From the NCBI RefSeq assembly GCF_001499905.1, contig NZ_LQIS01000034.1:62001-126000 (forward strand): a DNA stretch of 64,000 nt, written 5' to 3'. Below are positions 16,812 to 24,221 of the stretch, piece by piece. Under the pieces are notes generated by a model. That model was given only the letters and a program-made list of their open reading frames with translations. It was not told the DNA's origin and did no database searches. The stretch's first letter is position 1, and every line of letters begins with the position of its first letter. The position numbers and the translations under genes are program-made. The stretch comes from Mycobacterium sp. GA-1285 (GTDB taxonomy: Bacteria; Actinomycetota; Actinomycetes; Mycobacteriales; Mycobacteriaceae).

Positions 16812-18032
16812 GACACGCCGGTTGGATATCAGCTCCCGAACGCCGACACGTGGGCCGATCCCTGGCCGATGTATCGCGCGCTGCGTGACCACGACCCCGT
16901 CCATCACGTCGTGCCGCGGGACCGGCCCGATCACGACTATTTCGTCATGTCGCGGCACGCCGACATCTGGGCCGCCGCGCGTGACCATGAGACGTTCTCC
17001 TCGGCGCAGGGGCTCACGGTCAACTACGGCGAGCTCGAACTGATCGGCCTGGCCGACAATCCGCCGATGGTCATGCAGGACCCGCCGGTGCACACCGAGT
17101 TCCGCAAGTTGGTGTCGCGAGGCTTCACGCCGCGTCAGGTCGAGGCGGTCGAGCCCAAGGTCCGCGACTACGTCGTCGAGCGGATCGAGCGGTTGCGCGC
17201 CGACGGCGGTGGCGACATCGTCGCCGAGCTGTTCAAGCCTTTGCCGTCGATGGTGGTCGCGCATTACCTCGGGGTACCGGAGGCCGACCGCGACAAGTTC
17301 GACGGCTGGACCGAGGCGATCGTCGCGGCCAACACCGTCGACGGCGGAATCGGCGGTGCGCTGGAGACGCTCGGCGACAATCTGGGCGAGATGATGGCCT
17401 ACTTCACCGATTTGATCGAGCGCCGCCGCGTCGAGCCCGAGGACGACACCGTGTCACATCTGGTGGCCGCGGGAGTGGGGGCCGACGGCGACATCGCCGG
17501 CGTGCTGTCGATCCTGGCGTTCACCTTCACCATGGTCACCGGCGGCAACGACACCACCACCGGCATGCTCGGCGGCTCGGTCCAGCTGCTCCACCAGCGA
17601 CCCGACCAGCGCCGCCTTCTCGTCGAAAACCCCGAGCTGGTAGCGGATTCCATCGACGAGTTCCTGCGCATGACCTCGCCGGTGCAGGGGCTGGCCCGCA
17701 CCGTCACCCGCGACGTGACGGTCGCCGACACCACCATTCCGCAGGGCAGGCGGGTCCTGTTGCTCTATGCGTCGGCCAACCGCGACGAACGCCAGTTCGG
17801 CGACGACGCATCCGAACTCGACGTGACGCGCAAACCGCGCAACATCCTGACCTTCAGCCACGGCGCGCACCACTGCCTCGGTGCGGCGGCGGCGCGGATG
17901 CAGTCCCGCGTCGCTTTGACCGAACTCCTCACGCGCATCCCGGATTTCGAGGTCGACGAGAGCGGAATCGTATGGGCCGGTGGCAGTTACGTACGACGGC
18001 CGCTGTCGGTCCCGTTCGAGGTGACCGCCTGA
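16791..18032 (+). CDS. cyp130: Cytochrome P450, CYP130 family
   Basis: This 413-aa P450 corresponds to Rv1256c (CYP130). The I-helix oxygen-activation segment is TGGNDTTTG, the ExxR motif is EFLR, and the haem-binding loop FSHGAHHCLG has the axial cysteine at 362. CYP130 binds aryl and azole ligands and is reported to N-demethylate dextromethorphan; its natural substrate is not settled. The start is GTG (VTATLSHDTP), lying inside an inverted repeat. The stop overlaps the ATG of the TetR gene by 1 bp (TGATG), so the two are co-expressed. Confidence 0.93.
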   Translation: MTATLSHDTPVGYQLPNADTWADPWPMYRALRDHDPVHHVVPRDRPDHDYFVMSRHADIWAAARDHETFSSAQGLTVNYGELELIGLADNPPMVMQDPPVHTEFRKLVSRGFTPRQVEAVEPKVRDYVVERIERLRADGGGDIVAELFKPLPSMVVAHYLGVPEADRDKFDGWTEAIVAANTVDGGIGGALETLGDNLGEMMAYFTDLIERRRVEPEDDTVSHLVAAGVGADGDIAGVLSILAFTFTMVTGGNDTTTGMLGGSVQLLHQRPDQRRLLVENPELVADSIDEFLRMTSPVQGLARTVTRDVTVADTTIPQGRRVLLLYASANRDERQFGDDASELDVTRKPRNILTFSHGAHHCLGAAAARMQSRVALTELLTRIPDFEVDESGIVWAGGSYVRRPLSVPFEVTA

Positions 18033-18613
18033 TGGCCGGCGACTGGTTGGCCGCGCGCCGCACCGAGGTGGCCGCGGACCGAATCCTGGACGCTGCGGGT
18101 GAGCTGTTCGCCCAGAAAGAGGCCGCCACGGTCGGCATGAACGAGATCGCTTCGGCGGCAGGATGTTCGCGCGCGACGCTGTACCGCTATTTCGAGAACC
18201 GCGAGGCGCTCTACACCGCGTATGTGCACCGGGAGAGCTACCGGCTCTACCGCGAGATGACCGAGCAGATCAATGCGCTGACCGATCCGCGGGAGCGCCT
18301 GATCGAGGGGATGTTGGCCTCGCTGCGCAACGTCCGCGAAAGCCCGGCCCTGGCATCGTGGTTCGCCACGACTCAGCGACCGATCGGTGCGGAGATGGCC
18401 GAGGAGTCCGAGGTGATCAAGGCGCTGACCGAGGCGTTCGTCATCTCCCTCGGTCCCGACGACCCGGAACTGGTCGCGCACCGTGCCCGGTGGCTGGTGC
18501 GGGTGATGACCTCGCTGATGCTGTTCCCCGGTCACGACGAGGACGACGAACGGTCCATGCTCGAGGAGTTCGTCGTACCGATCGTGCTGCCGAGCCGTCA
18601 GGCCACCCAGTAG
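18032..18613 (+). CDS. TetR-family regulator (Rv1255c-like)
   Basis: This 193-aa regulator has an N-terminal TetR helix-turn-helix (about residues 12-58; IASAAGCSRATLYRYFENREALY) and a helical ligand-binding domain. It is coupled to cyp130, so it probably controls that gene and itself in response to a P450 substrate. This is inferred from context and family habit. Its last codons fall inside a four-copy imperfect tandem repeat shared with the end of the convergent gene. Confidence 0.92.
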   Translation: MAGDWLAARRTEVAADRILDAAGELFAQKEAATVGMNEIASAAGCSRATLYRYFENREALYTAYVHRESYRLYREMTEQINALTDPRERLIEGMLASLRNVRESPALASWFATTQRPIGAEMAEESEVIKALTEAFVISLGPDDPELVAHRARWLVRVMTSLMLFPGHDEDDERSMLEEFVVPIVLPSRQATQ

Positions 18614-18699
18614 CGCCCGGAGCCGTCAGGCGACCAATTCGCCGGGCCGTCAGGCGACCCAATACGCTCGGAGCCGTCAGGCGACCCAATACGCTTGGG
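18594..18699. repeat. Four imperfect 24-28 bp tandem repeats spanning two gene ends
   Basis: Copies begin GCCGTCAGGC at 18594, 18622, 18646 and 18673. Each carries a variant of a CGACCCAATACGCT segment. The first copy covers the end of the TetR gene and the last copies cover the end of the siderophore-interacting protein gene, so both stops sit within repeat units. It looks like local duplication of a gene 3' end. Confidence 0.8.
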
Positions 18700-19393
18700 C
18701 CTTCATCGACTTTTTCGAGATCTTGTATTCCTCGCGCAAGACCTTCGCCACCGCGCGCGTCGTGCGGTTGTCGCATGCGACCCATCCGAAGTGGTCGGGG
18801 GCCTCGAACGCCGCGGCGGCAACGGCTTCGACCAGCGCCTCGCCCGCGTTCTTGCGGTCCACCCACATCACGTCGGTGCTGCGCGCGACCGGTAGCTGTC
18901 GGTCGTCGTCGTGCGCCGCCTCCAGGAACACCCGCGCCGGGGTGTCGCCGATCGCGGTCAGCAGCGAGTTGATGGCGGGCAGCGATGCGGTGTCTCCGAC
19001 GATCACGTAACCGGCCGGCGGCGGTTCGGGCAGCCTGAAGTTGCTGCCGAGCACCGTCACCTCGATCGTGTCGCCGGGTTGGGCGTTCTCCGCCCAGCGC
19101 GATGCGATCCCGTCGTGCAGCGCGAACTCGATGTCGACGGTGTCGGCCGCCGGGTTCGGGTCGACCAGGGTGTAGCCGCGCTGATGCAGCTTGTCGCCGT
19201 CGGCGAACCACATGCGGATCCACATCGTCGGGTGCAGCGGCGAGCCTTCGAGCATGCCGCCCGCGTCGAAGCTCAGCCGCAGGTAGTGCGGGCTGATCTC
19301 GCGCTTACCCGTCACGGTCAGCCGATAGTCGCCCGCGCGCAGGAGTTTGAGCACCGCACCCTGGAAACCGCGCGTTTTCTTCTTGTCCGACAT
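18677..19393 (-). CDS. Siderophore-interacting protein (flavin reductase type)
   Basis: This 238-aa SIP/ViuB-family protein reduces ferric siderophores so that iron can be released inside the cell. The FAD-binding domain has HPTMWIRMWF and the RGYTLVDP box (RxYT motif). The NAD(P)H-binding half has YVIVGDTASLPAINSLL, and the family's C-terminal VACDNRTTRAVAKVLREEY segment follows. The length and the tail WVA are typical. An IdeR-like iron box lies 23 bp upstream of the start, which supports iron-repressed expression. The gene is not part of the conserved Rv1254-Rv1255c order in M. tuberculosis, so it is a local addition. Confidence 0.93.
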   Translation of the reverse strand: MSDKKKTRGFQGAVLKLLRAGDYRLTVTGKREISPHYLRLSFDAGGMLEGSPLHPTMWIRMWFADGDKLHQRGYTLVDPNPAADTVDIEFALHDGIASRWAENAQPGDTIEVTVLGSNFRLPEPPPAGYVIVGDTASLPAINSLLTAIGDTPARVFLEAAHDDDRQLPVARSTDVMWVDRKNAGEALVEAVAAAAFEAPDHFGWVACDNRTTRAVAKVLREEYKISKKSMKAQAYWVA

Positions 19394-19415
19394 AACTGGC
19401 CCTCCGTGTCGATGT

Positions 19416-19434
19416 TCTGGTTAGGCTACCCTAA
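19416..19434 (-). promoter_or_regulatory. IdeR/DtxR-type iron box
   Basis: The 19 bp here match the IdeR consensus TTAGGTTAGGCTAACCTAA at 16 of 19 positions (mismatches at the second, third and fourteenth). It lies just upstream of the siderophore-interacting protein start (19393), where iron-loaded IdeR would block transcription. Confidence 0.8.
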
Positions 19435-19445
19435 CCCACAAGCGA

Positions 19446-19497
19446 CGCTTAACCGGTGGATCCCATGCAGCCGGTAAGTGCGATCAACCGGTTAGTG
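19446..19497. repeat. 52-bp palindromic element, copy 1
   Basis: TAACCGGTGGATC (19450-19462) is repeated in inverted orientation as GATCAACCGGTTA (19482-19494), with one mismatch. The whole 52 bp align without gaps with the element at 37776-37827 at 42 of 52 positions. It lies between the iron box and the acyltransferase 3' end. Confidence 0.75.
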
Positions 19498-19509
19498 CCA
19501 GAGAGGCCG

Positions 19510-20649
19510 TCAGGATCGCACCCGGGTGAACCGGTGCAACAGCCACGCCAGCGGGACGGTGATCACGAAGGTGACGAGAAAGAGCATCACGATCGAACCC
19601 GTGTAGATCGGATAGTGCAGGATCTCCACCATCGCCAGTTCCATCGTGATCAAGTGGATCAGGAAGATCTCGTAGGAGATCTCGCCGAGGAACACCATCG
19701 GCCGGCTGGACAGCACGCGGGCGTAGATCCCGCGGTCGCCGAGCGCCAGCGGCGCCACCGCCAACGTCGCGATCACCGCGTAGAACAACGCCTTCACCAA
19801 CGCCTCGCGCAACTCACTGGGCGAGGTGGTGGGCTCGCCCGCGATGGGTGTGGAGACGATGAAGTAGCACGCCACCGCCAGCGGGATGCACGCGAGGCCG
19901 TACGCCCGCACGCCAAGCGGCTGCAACACGGCGAGCAACATCCCGCCGATGAACCAGAGCAGATATGCCGGCAGCCACAGCCTCGCACCGTCGGGCAGAA
20001 AGTCGGTGGTGTGCACCAGGATCAACCATGCGGGAGTGATCAGGGCCAGTGCGACCAGACCTCCGATCAGCAGGCCGGGCCGCCACCGTCGTCGACACAG
20101 GGCCACCAGCAGCAGCCAGGCCAGCAGCGGCAGCATTACATAGAAAGCGACCTCGACGGCCAGGCTCCACATCTGCGTAAGCCCTTGGTGCAGATACGAG
20201 TACAGGTAGTTGTCGGTGTAGATCTGGGTGTGAGTCAGGTTGCGCAGCAACCCCTCCCAGGTGTGCCCAGGGTTCGGGCCCGCGGTCCGGAAGTGGTAGA
20301 CGAGGTAGGCCACCAGCACTGTGACCACGTACGCCGGCATGATCCGCCGGACCCGGCGCCAGGCATAGCGGCGCGTGGACGGCGGCGGCGCCTCCGCGTG
20401 AGCGGCCTTCACCCACGGCGAGAACAAAAGAAATCCGCTGAGCACGAAGAAGATCGGCACCCCGATCTCGGCGCGGGAGTACACCAGACCGACATAGCCT
20501 TGCGGGTACTTGCCCGTCGTATAGGCGGCGTGGGTCAGCATCACCAACAACGCGGCGACGGCGCGGATACCGGTGAGCGAGGAGACACGTTCGGGCCTGC
20601 CGACGGATTCCAGACCGCCCTGCGCGTCCAGGCCACGCGACAGCGTCAT
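19510..20649 (-). CDS. Acyltransferase-3 family membrane protein (Rv1254-like)
   Basis: This 379-aa integral membrane protein has about ten helices. The family motif R-x10-H is visible in the first helix (SLTGIRAVAALLVMLTHAAY), with the typical EIGVPIFFVLSGFLLF and FLGEISYEIFLIHL segments. These enzymes O-acylate sugars, glycolipids or polyketides at the cell envelope. The homologue in M. tuberculosis occupies the same place behind deaD. Its ATG overlaps the deaD stop by 4 bp (ATGA), so it is coupled to deaD. Substrate unknown. Confidence 0.92.
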   Translation of the reverse strand: MTLSRGLDAQGGLESVGRPERVSSLTGIRAVAALLVMLTHAAYTTGKYPQGYVGLVYSRAEIGVPIFFVLSGFLLFSPWVKAAHAEAPPPSTRRYAWRRVRRIMPAYVVTVLVAYLVYHFRTAGPNPGHTWEGLLRNLTHTQIYTDNYLYSYLHQGLTQMWSLAVEVAFYVMLPLLAWLLLVALCRRRWRPGLLIGGLVALALITPAWLILVHTTDFLPDGARLWLPAYLLWFIGGMLLAVLQPLGVRAYGLACIPLAVACYFIVSTPIAGEPTTSPSELREALVKALFYAVIATLAVAPLALGDRGIYARVLSSRPMVFLGEISYEIFLIHLITMELAMVEILHYPIYTGSIVMLFLVTFVITVPLAWLLHRFTRVRS

Positions 20650-22331
20650 CTCTGCTTGTGCCGGCCCTTGTCCGGCCGTCGGTCCGGCTGCAGGTTGATC
20701 TTCACCCCCGAGATACGGGTGTTCTCAAGGGCTTTGAGCGTCTTCCTGGGCAGATCGGCGGGCAGCTCGACCAACGAGAAGTCTGGGCGGATGGTGATGT
20801 GGCCGAAGTCGCTGCGGTGCAGGCCACCTTCGTTGGCGATCGCGCCGACGATGTGGCCGGGCCCGACCTTGTGCCGCTTGCCCACCGCGATGCGGTAGGT
20901 GACCAACCCGTCCCGCGGTTTACGGTCGGGCTTGTCGCGACGGGGCCGCTCGTCGCGCTCGCGTCGTTTCTCCGGCGGCGGCTCGACCATGAAGAACTCG
21001 TCACCGCCCTGCGCCTGGGCGGCCAACGCCGCGGCGATGTCGACGATCGGCACGTCGTGCTCGCGTTCGTAGTCCTCGATGATGTTGCGGAAGACGTCGA
21101 TGCCCGGGGCGTTGAGCGCTTCGGTGATCGAGTCGCGGAACTTGGCCACCCGTTGGGTGTTCACGTCCTCGATGGTCGGCAGTTCCGCCTCGATCAGCTT
21201 GGAGCGGGTGGCCTTCTCGATGGCCTTGAGCAGGTGCCGCTCGCGCGGCGTGACGAACAGCAGCGCCGCCCCGGACCGGCCCGCCCGTCCCGTGCGACCG
21301 ATGCGGTGTACATAGGACTCGGTGTCGTTGGGGATGTCGTAGTTCAGGACGTGGGAGATGCGTTCGACATCCAGCCCGCGCGCGGCGACATCGGTCGCGA
21401 TCAGGATGTCGATTCTGCCGTCCTTCAACGCGGCGATGGTGCGCTCACGCTGCGCCTGCGGGATGTCTCCGTTGATCGCCGCGGCGGCGAAGCCCCTGGC
21501 CTTGAGCCGTTCGGCGACCTCTTCGGTGGCTTGTTTGGTGCGGACGAACACGATCATCGCGTCGCCCTCCTCCACTTCGAGCACCCGCGTAAGCGCGTCC
21601 ATCTTGCGGTGGCCCGACACCTGGATGTAGCGCTGCGAAATGTTCTCGGCGGTCGCCGTTTTCGCCTTGACCGTCACCTCGACGGGGTCGTGCAGGTATT
21701 TCTTGGTGATCTTGCGGATCGCCGGCGGCATGGTCGCCGAGAACAACGCGACCTGTTTGAACTCCGGGGTGTCGGCCAGGATGCGCTCGACGTCCTCGGC
21801 GAAGCCCATCTGCAGCATCTCGTCGGCCTCGTCGAGCACCAGGTAATCGAGCCGCGACAGATCGAGGCGACCCTTCTCAAGGTGGTCGATTACCCGGCCC
21901 GGTGTGCCGACGACGACCTGGGCGCCGCGTTTGAGTCCGGCCAGCTGTGGACCGTAGGACGAGCCGCCGTAGATCGGCAGCACGTTGACCTCCGGCAAGT
22001 GTGCGCCGTAGCGACCGAACGCCTCGGCCACCTGCAGCGCCAGTTCGCGCGTCGGCGCCAGGACCAGCGCCTGGGTGGCACGGCTGGCGGTGTCGATCTT
22101 GGACAGGATCGGAATGGCGAACGCGGCGGTCTTGCCGGTACCGGTCTGGGCCAGACCCACCACATCGGAACCCGCCATCATCGCCGGGATGGTGGCCGCC
22201 TGGATCGCCGACGGCGTCTCGTATCCGACGTCGACGACGGCCCGCAGCACCGAAGGGTGAATCTGCAGGTCGTCGAAGGTCAGGTCGCCGGTCGAGCCGT
22301 CGGGACTCGCATCCGACTCGGCTGAGGTCAT
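20646..22331 (-). CDS. deaD: DEAD-box RNA helicase (CsdA/DeaD type)
   Basis: This 561-aa ATP-dependent RNA helicase has the Q motif, Walker A AQTGTGKT, PTRELALQ, TPGR, DEAD (VLDEADEM), SAT, ARGLD and HRIGRTGR in the correct order. The C-terminal extension includes a charged KRRERDERPRRDKPDRK linker and a DbpA-like RNA-binding domain (YRIAVGKRHKVGPGHIVGAIAN). It acts in ribosome assembly, cold response and RNA decay. The start at 22331 (MTSAESDASP) is chosen; the upstream frame is not conserved-looking. It is divergent from lprE and runs into the acyltransferase gene. Confidence 0.95.
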   Translation of the reverse strand: MTSAESDASPDGSTGDLTFDDLQIHPSVLRAVVDVGYETPSAIQAATIPAMMAGSDVVGLAQTGTGKTAAFAIPILSKIDTASRATQALVLAPTRELALQVAEAFGRYGAHLPEVNVLPIYGGSSYGPQLAGLKRGAQVVVGTPGRVIDHLEKGRLDLSRLDYLVLDEADEMLQMGFAEDVERILADTPEFKQVALFSATMPPAIRKITKKYLHDPVEVTVKAKTATAENISQRYIQVSGHRKMDALTRVLEVEEGDAMIVFVRTKQATEEVAERLKARGFAAAAINGDIPQAQRERTIAALKDGRIDILIATDVAARGLDVERISHVLNYDIPNDTESYVHRIGRTGRAGRSGAALLFVTPRERHLLKAIEKATRSKLIEAELPTIEDVNTQRVAKFRDSITEALNAPGIDVFRNIIEDYEREHDVPIVDIAAALAAQAQGGDEFFMVEPPPEKRRERDERPRRDKPDRKPRDGLVTYRIAVGKRHKVGPGHIVGAIANEGGLHRSDFGHITIRPDFSLVELPADLPRKTLKALENTRISGVKINLQPDRRPDKGRHKQR

Positions 22332-22424
22332 CGGCGTCGAGTCTAGTGCCAGCGAGCGTCCCGATTCGCCACGCGGTGTGTCGGCGCGACCTGCTCGACG
22401 CGATTTGCAAGGGTGGCTCAGGTG

Positions 22425-23000
22425 ATGTGCACGGTTCGGCTCAAGGGGCTTCTCCGACCGGCGGCGACGCTCTCGGCGATGCTGGTGGTCGCCGTCGGCT
22501 GCGGTGCGAGCGACTCCACCGTCTCCAAGACACCCGACGCCGTGCCCTCCGTCGCACCTCCCCCGGTCGCGGCGCCATCCCCGGCCCCCAACGCCGCGCC
22601 GTCCAGCGCTCCGGCGGCCAACGACCCCTGCGCGGTCGACCTCGCCGCGCCGGAGATCGCCAGGGCGGTGACCGAGCTGCCCCGCGATCCGCGCAGCAAC
22701 CAGGGCTGGAATCCGGAGCCGATCGCCGGCAACTACAACGAATGCGCGCAGCTGTCGGTCGTCATCGTCAAGGCCAACACCAACGCCGCCAACCCCAACA
22801 CGCGTGCGGTGATGTTCCACCTCGGCAAGTTCATCCCATCCGGGGCGCCCGACACCTACGGGTTCAACGGCGTCGACACCTCGGAGAGCACCGGCGACAC
22901 GGTCGCGCTGCACTACTCCAACGGCGTGCCGGGCCTCGACAGCGTGGTCAGGTTCCGCTGGAACGGAAACGGTGTCGAGCTGATCGGCAACACCGGCTGA
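22425..23000 (+). CDS. lprE: Lipoprotein LprE
   Basis: The 191-aa precursor starts MCTVRLKGLLRP, with a hydrophobic stretch and the lipobox VAVGC followed by GAS, so the cysteine is lipidated and the protein is anchored outside the membrane. A Pro/Ala/Ser-rich linker (about residues 30-70) leads to a conserved domain with YNECAQLSVVIVKANT and a C-terminal RFRWNGNGVELIG. It corresponds to Rv1252c in position. An AAGGG at 22409-22413 could serve the ATG at 22425; GTG starts at 22413 and 22422 are alternatives. Its stop lies 2 bp before the left arm of the 29-bp inverted repeat. Function not established from sequence. Confidence 0.88.
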   Translation: MCTVRLKGLLRPAATLSAMLVVAVGCGASDSTVSKTPDAVPSVAPPPVAAPSPAPNAAPSSAPAANDPCAVDLAAPEIARAVTELPRDPRSNQGWNPEPIAGNYNECAQLSVVIVKANTNAANPNTRAVMFHLGKFIPSGAPDTYGFNGVDTSESTGDTVALHYSNGVPGLDSVVRFRWNGNGVELIGNTG

Positions 23001-23002
23001 CG

Positions 23003-23031
23003 GCTCCGCCGAACGTGGGTTACCCGCACAC
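23003..23031. repeat. 29-bp perfect inverted repeat, left arm
   Basis: This arm begins two bases after the lprE stop. It is exactly complementary to 24158-24186. A second complementary block, CGAGCCCACACTCG at 23054-23067, pairs with 24089-24102. Together they bracket one gene. Confidence 0.9.
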
Positions 23032-23072
23032 CTTTCGCGGCGCGGACGTGTATCGAGCCCACACTCGGCGGG

Positions 23073-23978
23073 CTATAGCCGAGCAATTTGAGCGTTGAGC
23101 CGAACCGTGTCCGAATGCGGCCAGCCTCTCGCCTGCATCGCGTCCCGTACGCGAGCGAGAAAGACATGCGGACGATTGCGCAAGAGATCGCGACTGACCC
23201 GGATGATCAGCCAGCCTTGACCCGCCAGTTCGGCCAGCCGGTCGATGTCGCGGGCGTGCTGTATCGGATCGTCCCAGTGTTGCGGACCGTCGTATTCGAC
23301 GCCGACCTTGAACTCCTCCCAGCCCATGTCTACGCGGCCGACGAAGGAGCCGTACTCGTCAGCGACGACAATCTGCGTCTGCGGCCTCGGAAACTCGGCT
23401 GCGATGAGCAGCAGGCGTGTCCTTGTTTCCTGCGGTGACTCGGCCCCGCCGTCCATCAGCTCCACAACCCGCCGCAACTGCACCACACCGCGTGCGCCGC
23501 GATGGTTTCCGGCGAGACGCGCGACGTCGACCGGCTTGAGACCAGTAACGTTCGCCAATGCATCGACCGCGATGATCGCTCTCTCGAGCCCGTTTCTCCG
23601 TCCGAGGTCGAATGCTGTCCGCGCAGGAGTGGTGACCGGCATCCCGCGCACGATGCCGACTTCGTCATCACGCAGCTTCGCCCGATGGATGACGATTCCG
23701 TCGACATCACATGCCTCGACGCGAATCAGTTCGGCGGGCAGGTCCTCGTCGATCCATCGAGACCCATGTAAGGCCGCGGCGGATGATCCGGCGAGGGTGG
23801 CGTTGCGCCCGGACCACAACCAGGCGGCCGCCGCTCGTCTGTCAGGTGTCAACGTCGCACCCTTCAGCAGGTAGACATTCCGATAGATCATGTTGTGGCG
23901 GCTGACCAACGTCCGCCTTGTCACCACTCCAGCGGCCAGCGCTTCAGTGCCGATGAACGGCGATGCATTCGTATCCAT
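23073..23978 (-). CDS. AbiEi-like/DUF559 nuclease-domain protein
   Basis: This 301-aa protein has an N-terminal half resembling the type IV antitoxin AbiEi fold (VVTRRTLVSR..IYRNVYLLKG; ATLAGSSAAALHG; VTTPARTAFDL). Its C-terminal half is a DUF559/Vsr-like endonuclease domain. Likely catalytic residues are E184 (ESPQET), D217 (GRVDMGW), E228 and D230 (VGVEYDGPQHW), in the order of the PD-(D/E)xK fold. Such stand-alone proteins are frequent in mycobacteria and uncharacterised. No toxin partner (AbiEii) is adjacent. The gene interrupts the lprE-Rv1251c order known from M. tuberculosis and lies between 29-bp inverted repeats, so it appears to have been inserted as a unit. Start ATG at 23978. Confidence 0.85.
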   Translation of the reverse strand: MDTNASPFIGTEALAAGVVTRRTLVSRHNMIYRNVYLLKGATLTPDRRAAAAWLWSGRNATLAGSSAAALHGSRWIDEDLPAELIRVEACDVDGIVIHRAKLRDDEVGIVRGMPVTTPARTAFDLGRRNGLERAIIAVDALANVTGLKPVDVARLAGNHRGARGVVQLRRVVELMDGGAESPQETRTRLLLIAAEFPRPQTQIVVADEYGSFVGRVDMGWEEFKVGVEYDGPQHWDDPIQHARDIDRLAELAGQGWLIIRVSRDLLRNRPHVFLARVRDAMQARGWPHSDTVRLNAQIARL

Positions 23979-24089
23979 GCGGTCACTGTCGGTACGCGGT
24001 CTCTCGCAAACGGTCGATCCGTGCCGGCGAACGGCGGTCCTGTGGATACGCGTGGCGTTGGGGACGAAGGAGTGTGGCCTCGAGTGCTC

Positions 24090-24155
24090 GAGTGTGGGCT
24101 CGTGTGACGCGCGGGCTGCGTCGAGTGTGGGCTCGTGTCACGCGCGGGCCGCGTC
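24090..24155. repeat. 33-bp tandem direct repeat, two copies
   Basis: The units at 24090-24122 and 24123-24155 differ at two positions (GTGTGACG/GTGTCACG and GGCTGCG/GGCCGCG). A third truncated copy runs into the right inverted-repeat arm, and a degenerate copy starts near 24069. They lie upstream of the DUF559 gene as read on the minus strand. Confidence 0.85.
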
Positions 24156-24157
24156 GA

Positions 24158-24186
24158 GTGTGCGGGTAACCCACGTTCGGCGGAGC
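24158..24186. repeat. 29-bp perfect inverted repeat, right arm
   Basis: This is the exact reverse complement of 23003-23031. It ends 35 bp before the GTG start of the helicase gene. A TACAGT box (24210-24215) between the arm and that start is spaced for a leaderless transcript beginning at 24222. Confidence 0.9.
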
Positions 24187-24221
24187 GGTGAGGTGTCGCC
24201 CGGGTCACATACAGTGGCAGC

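Noticed and set aside
20658..22325. 555-codon frame antisense to deaD
   Set aside because: No motif; the minus strand holds all DEAD-box motifs.
23073..23978. Complete AbiE toxin-antitoxin system
   Set aside because: Only an AbiEi-like N-terminal region is present, fused to a nuclease domain; no AbiEii nucleotidyltransferase toxin gene is next to it.
23983..24174. Minus-strand frame with RRGPRVTRAHT-type repeats
   Set aside because: Arises from the 33-bp tandem repeats; no ribosome site and no typical composition.
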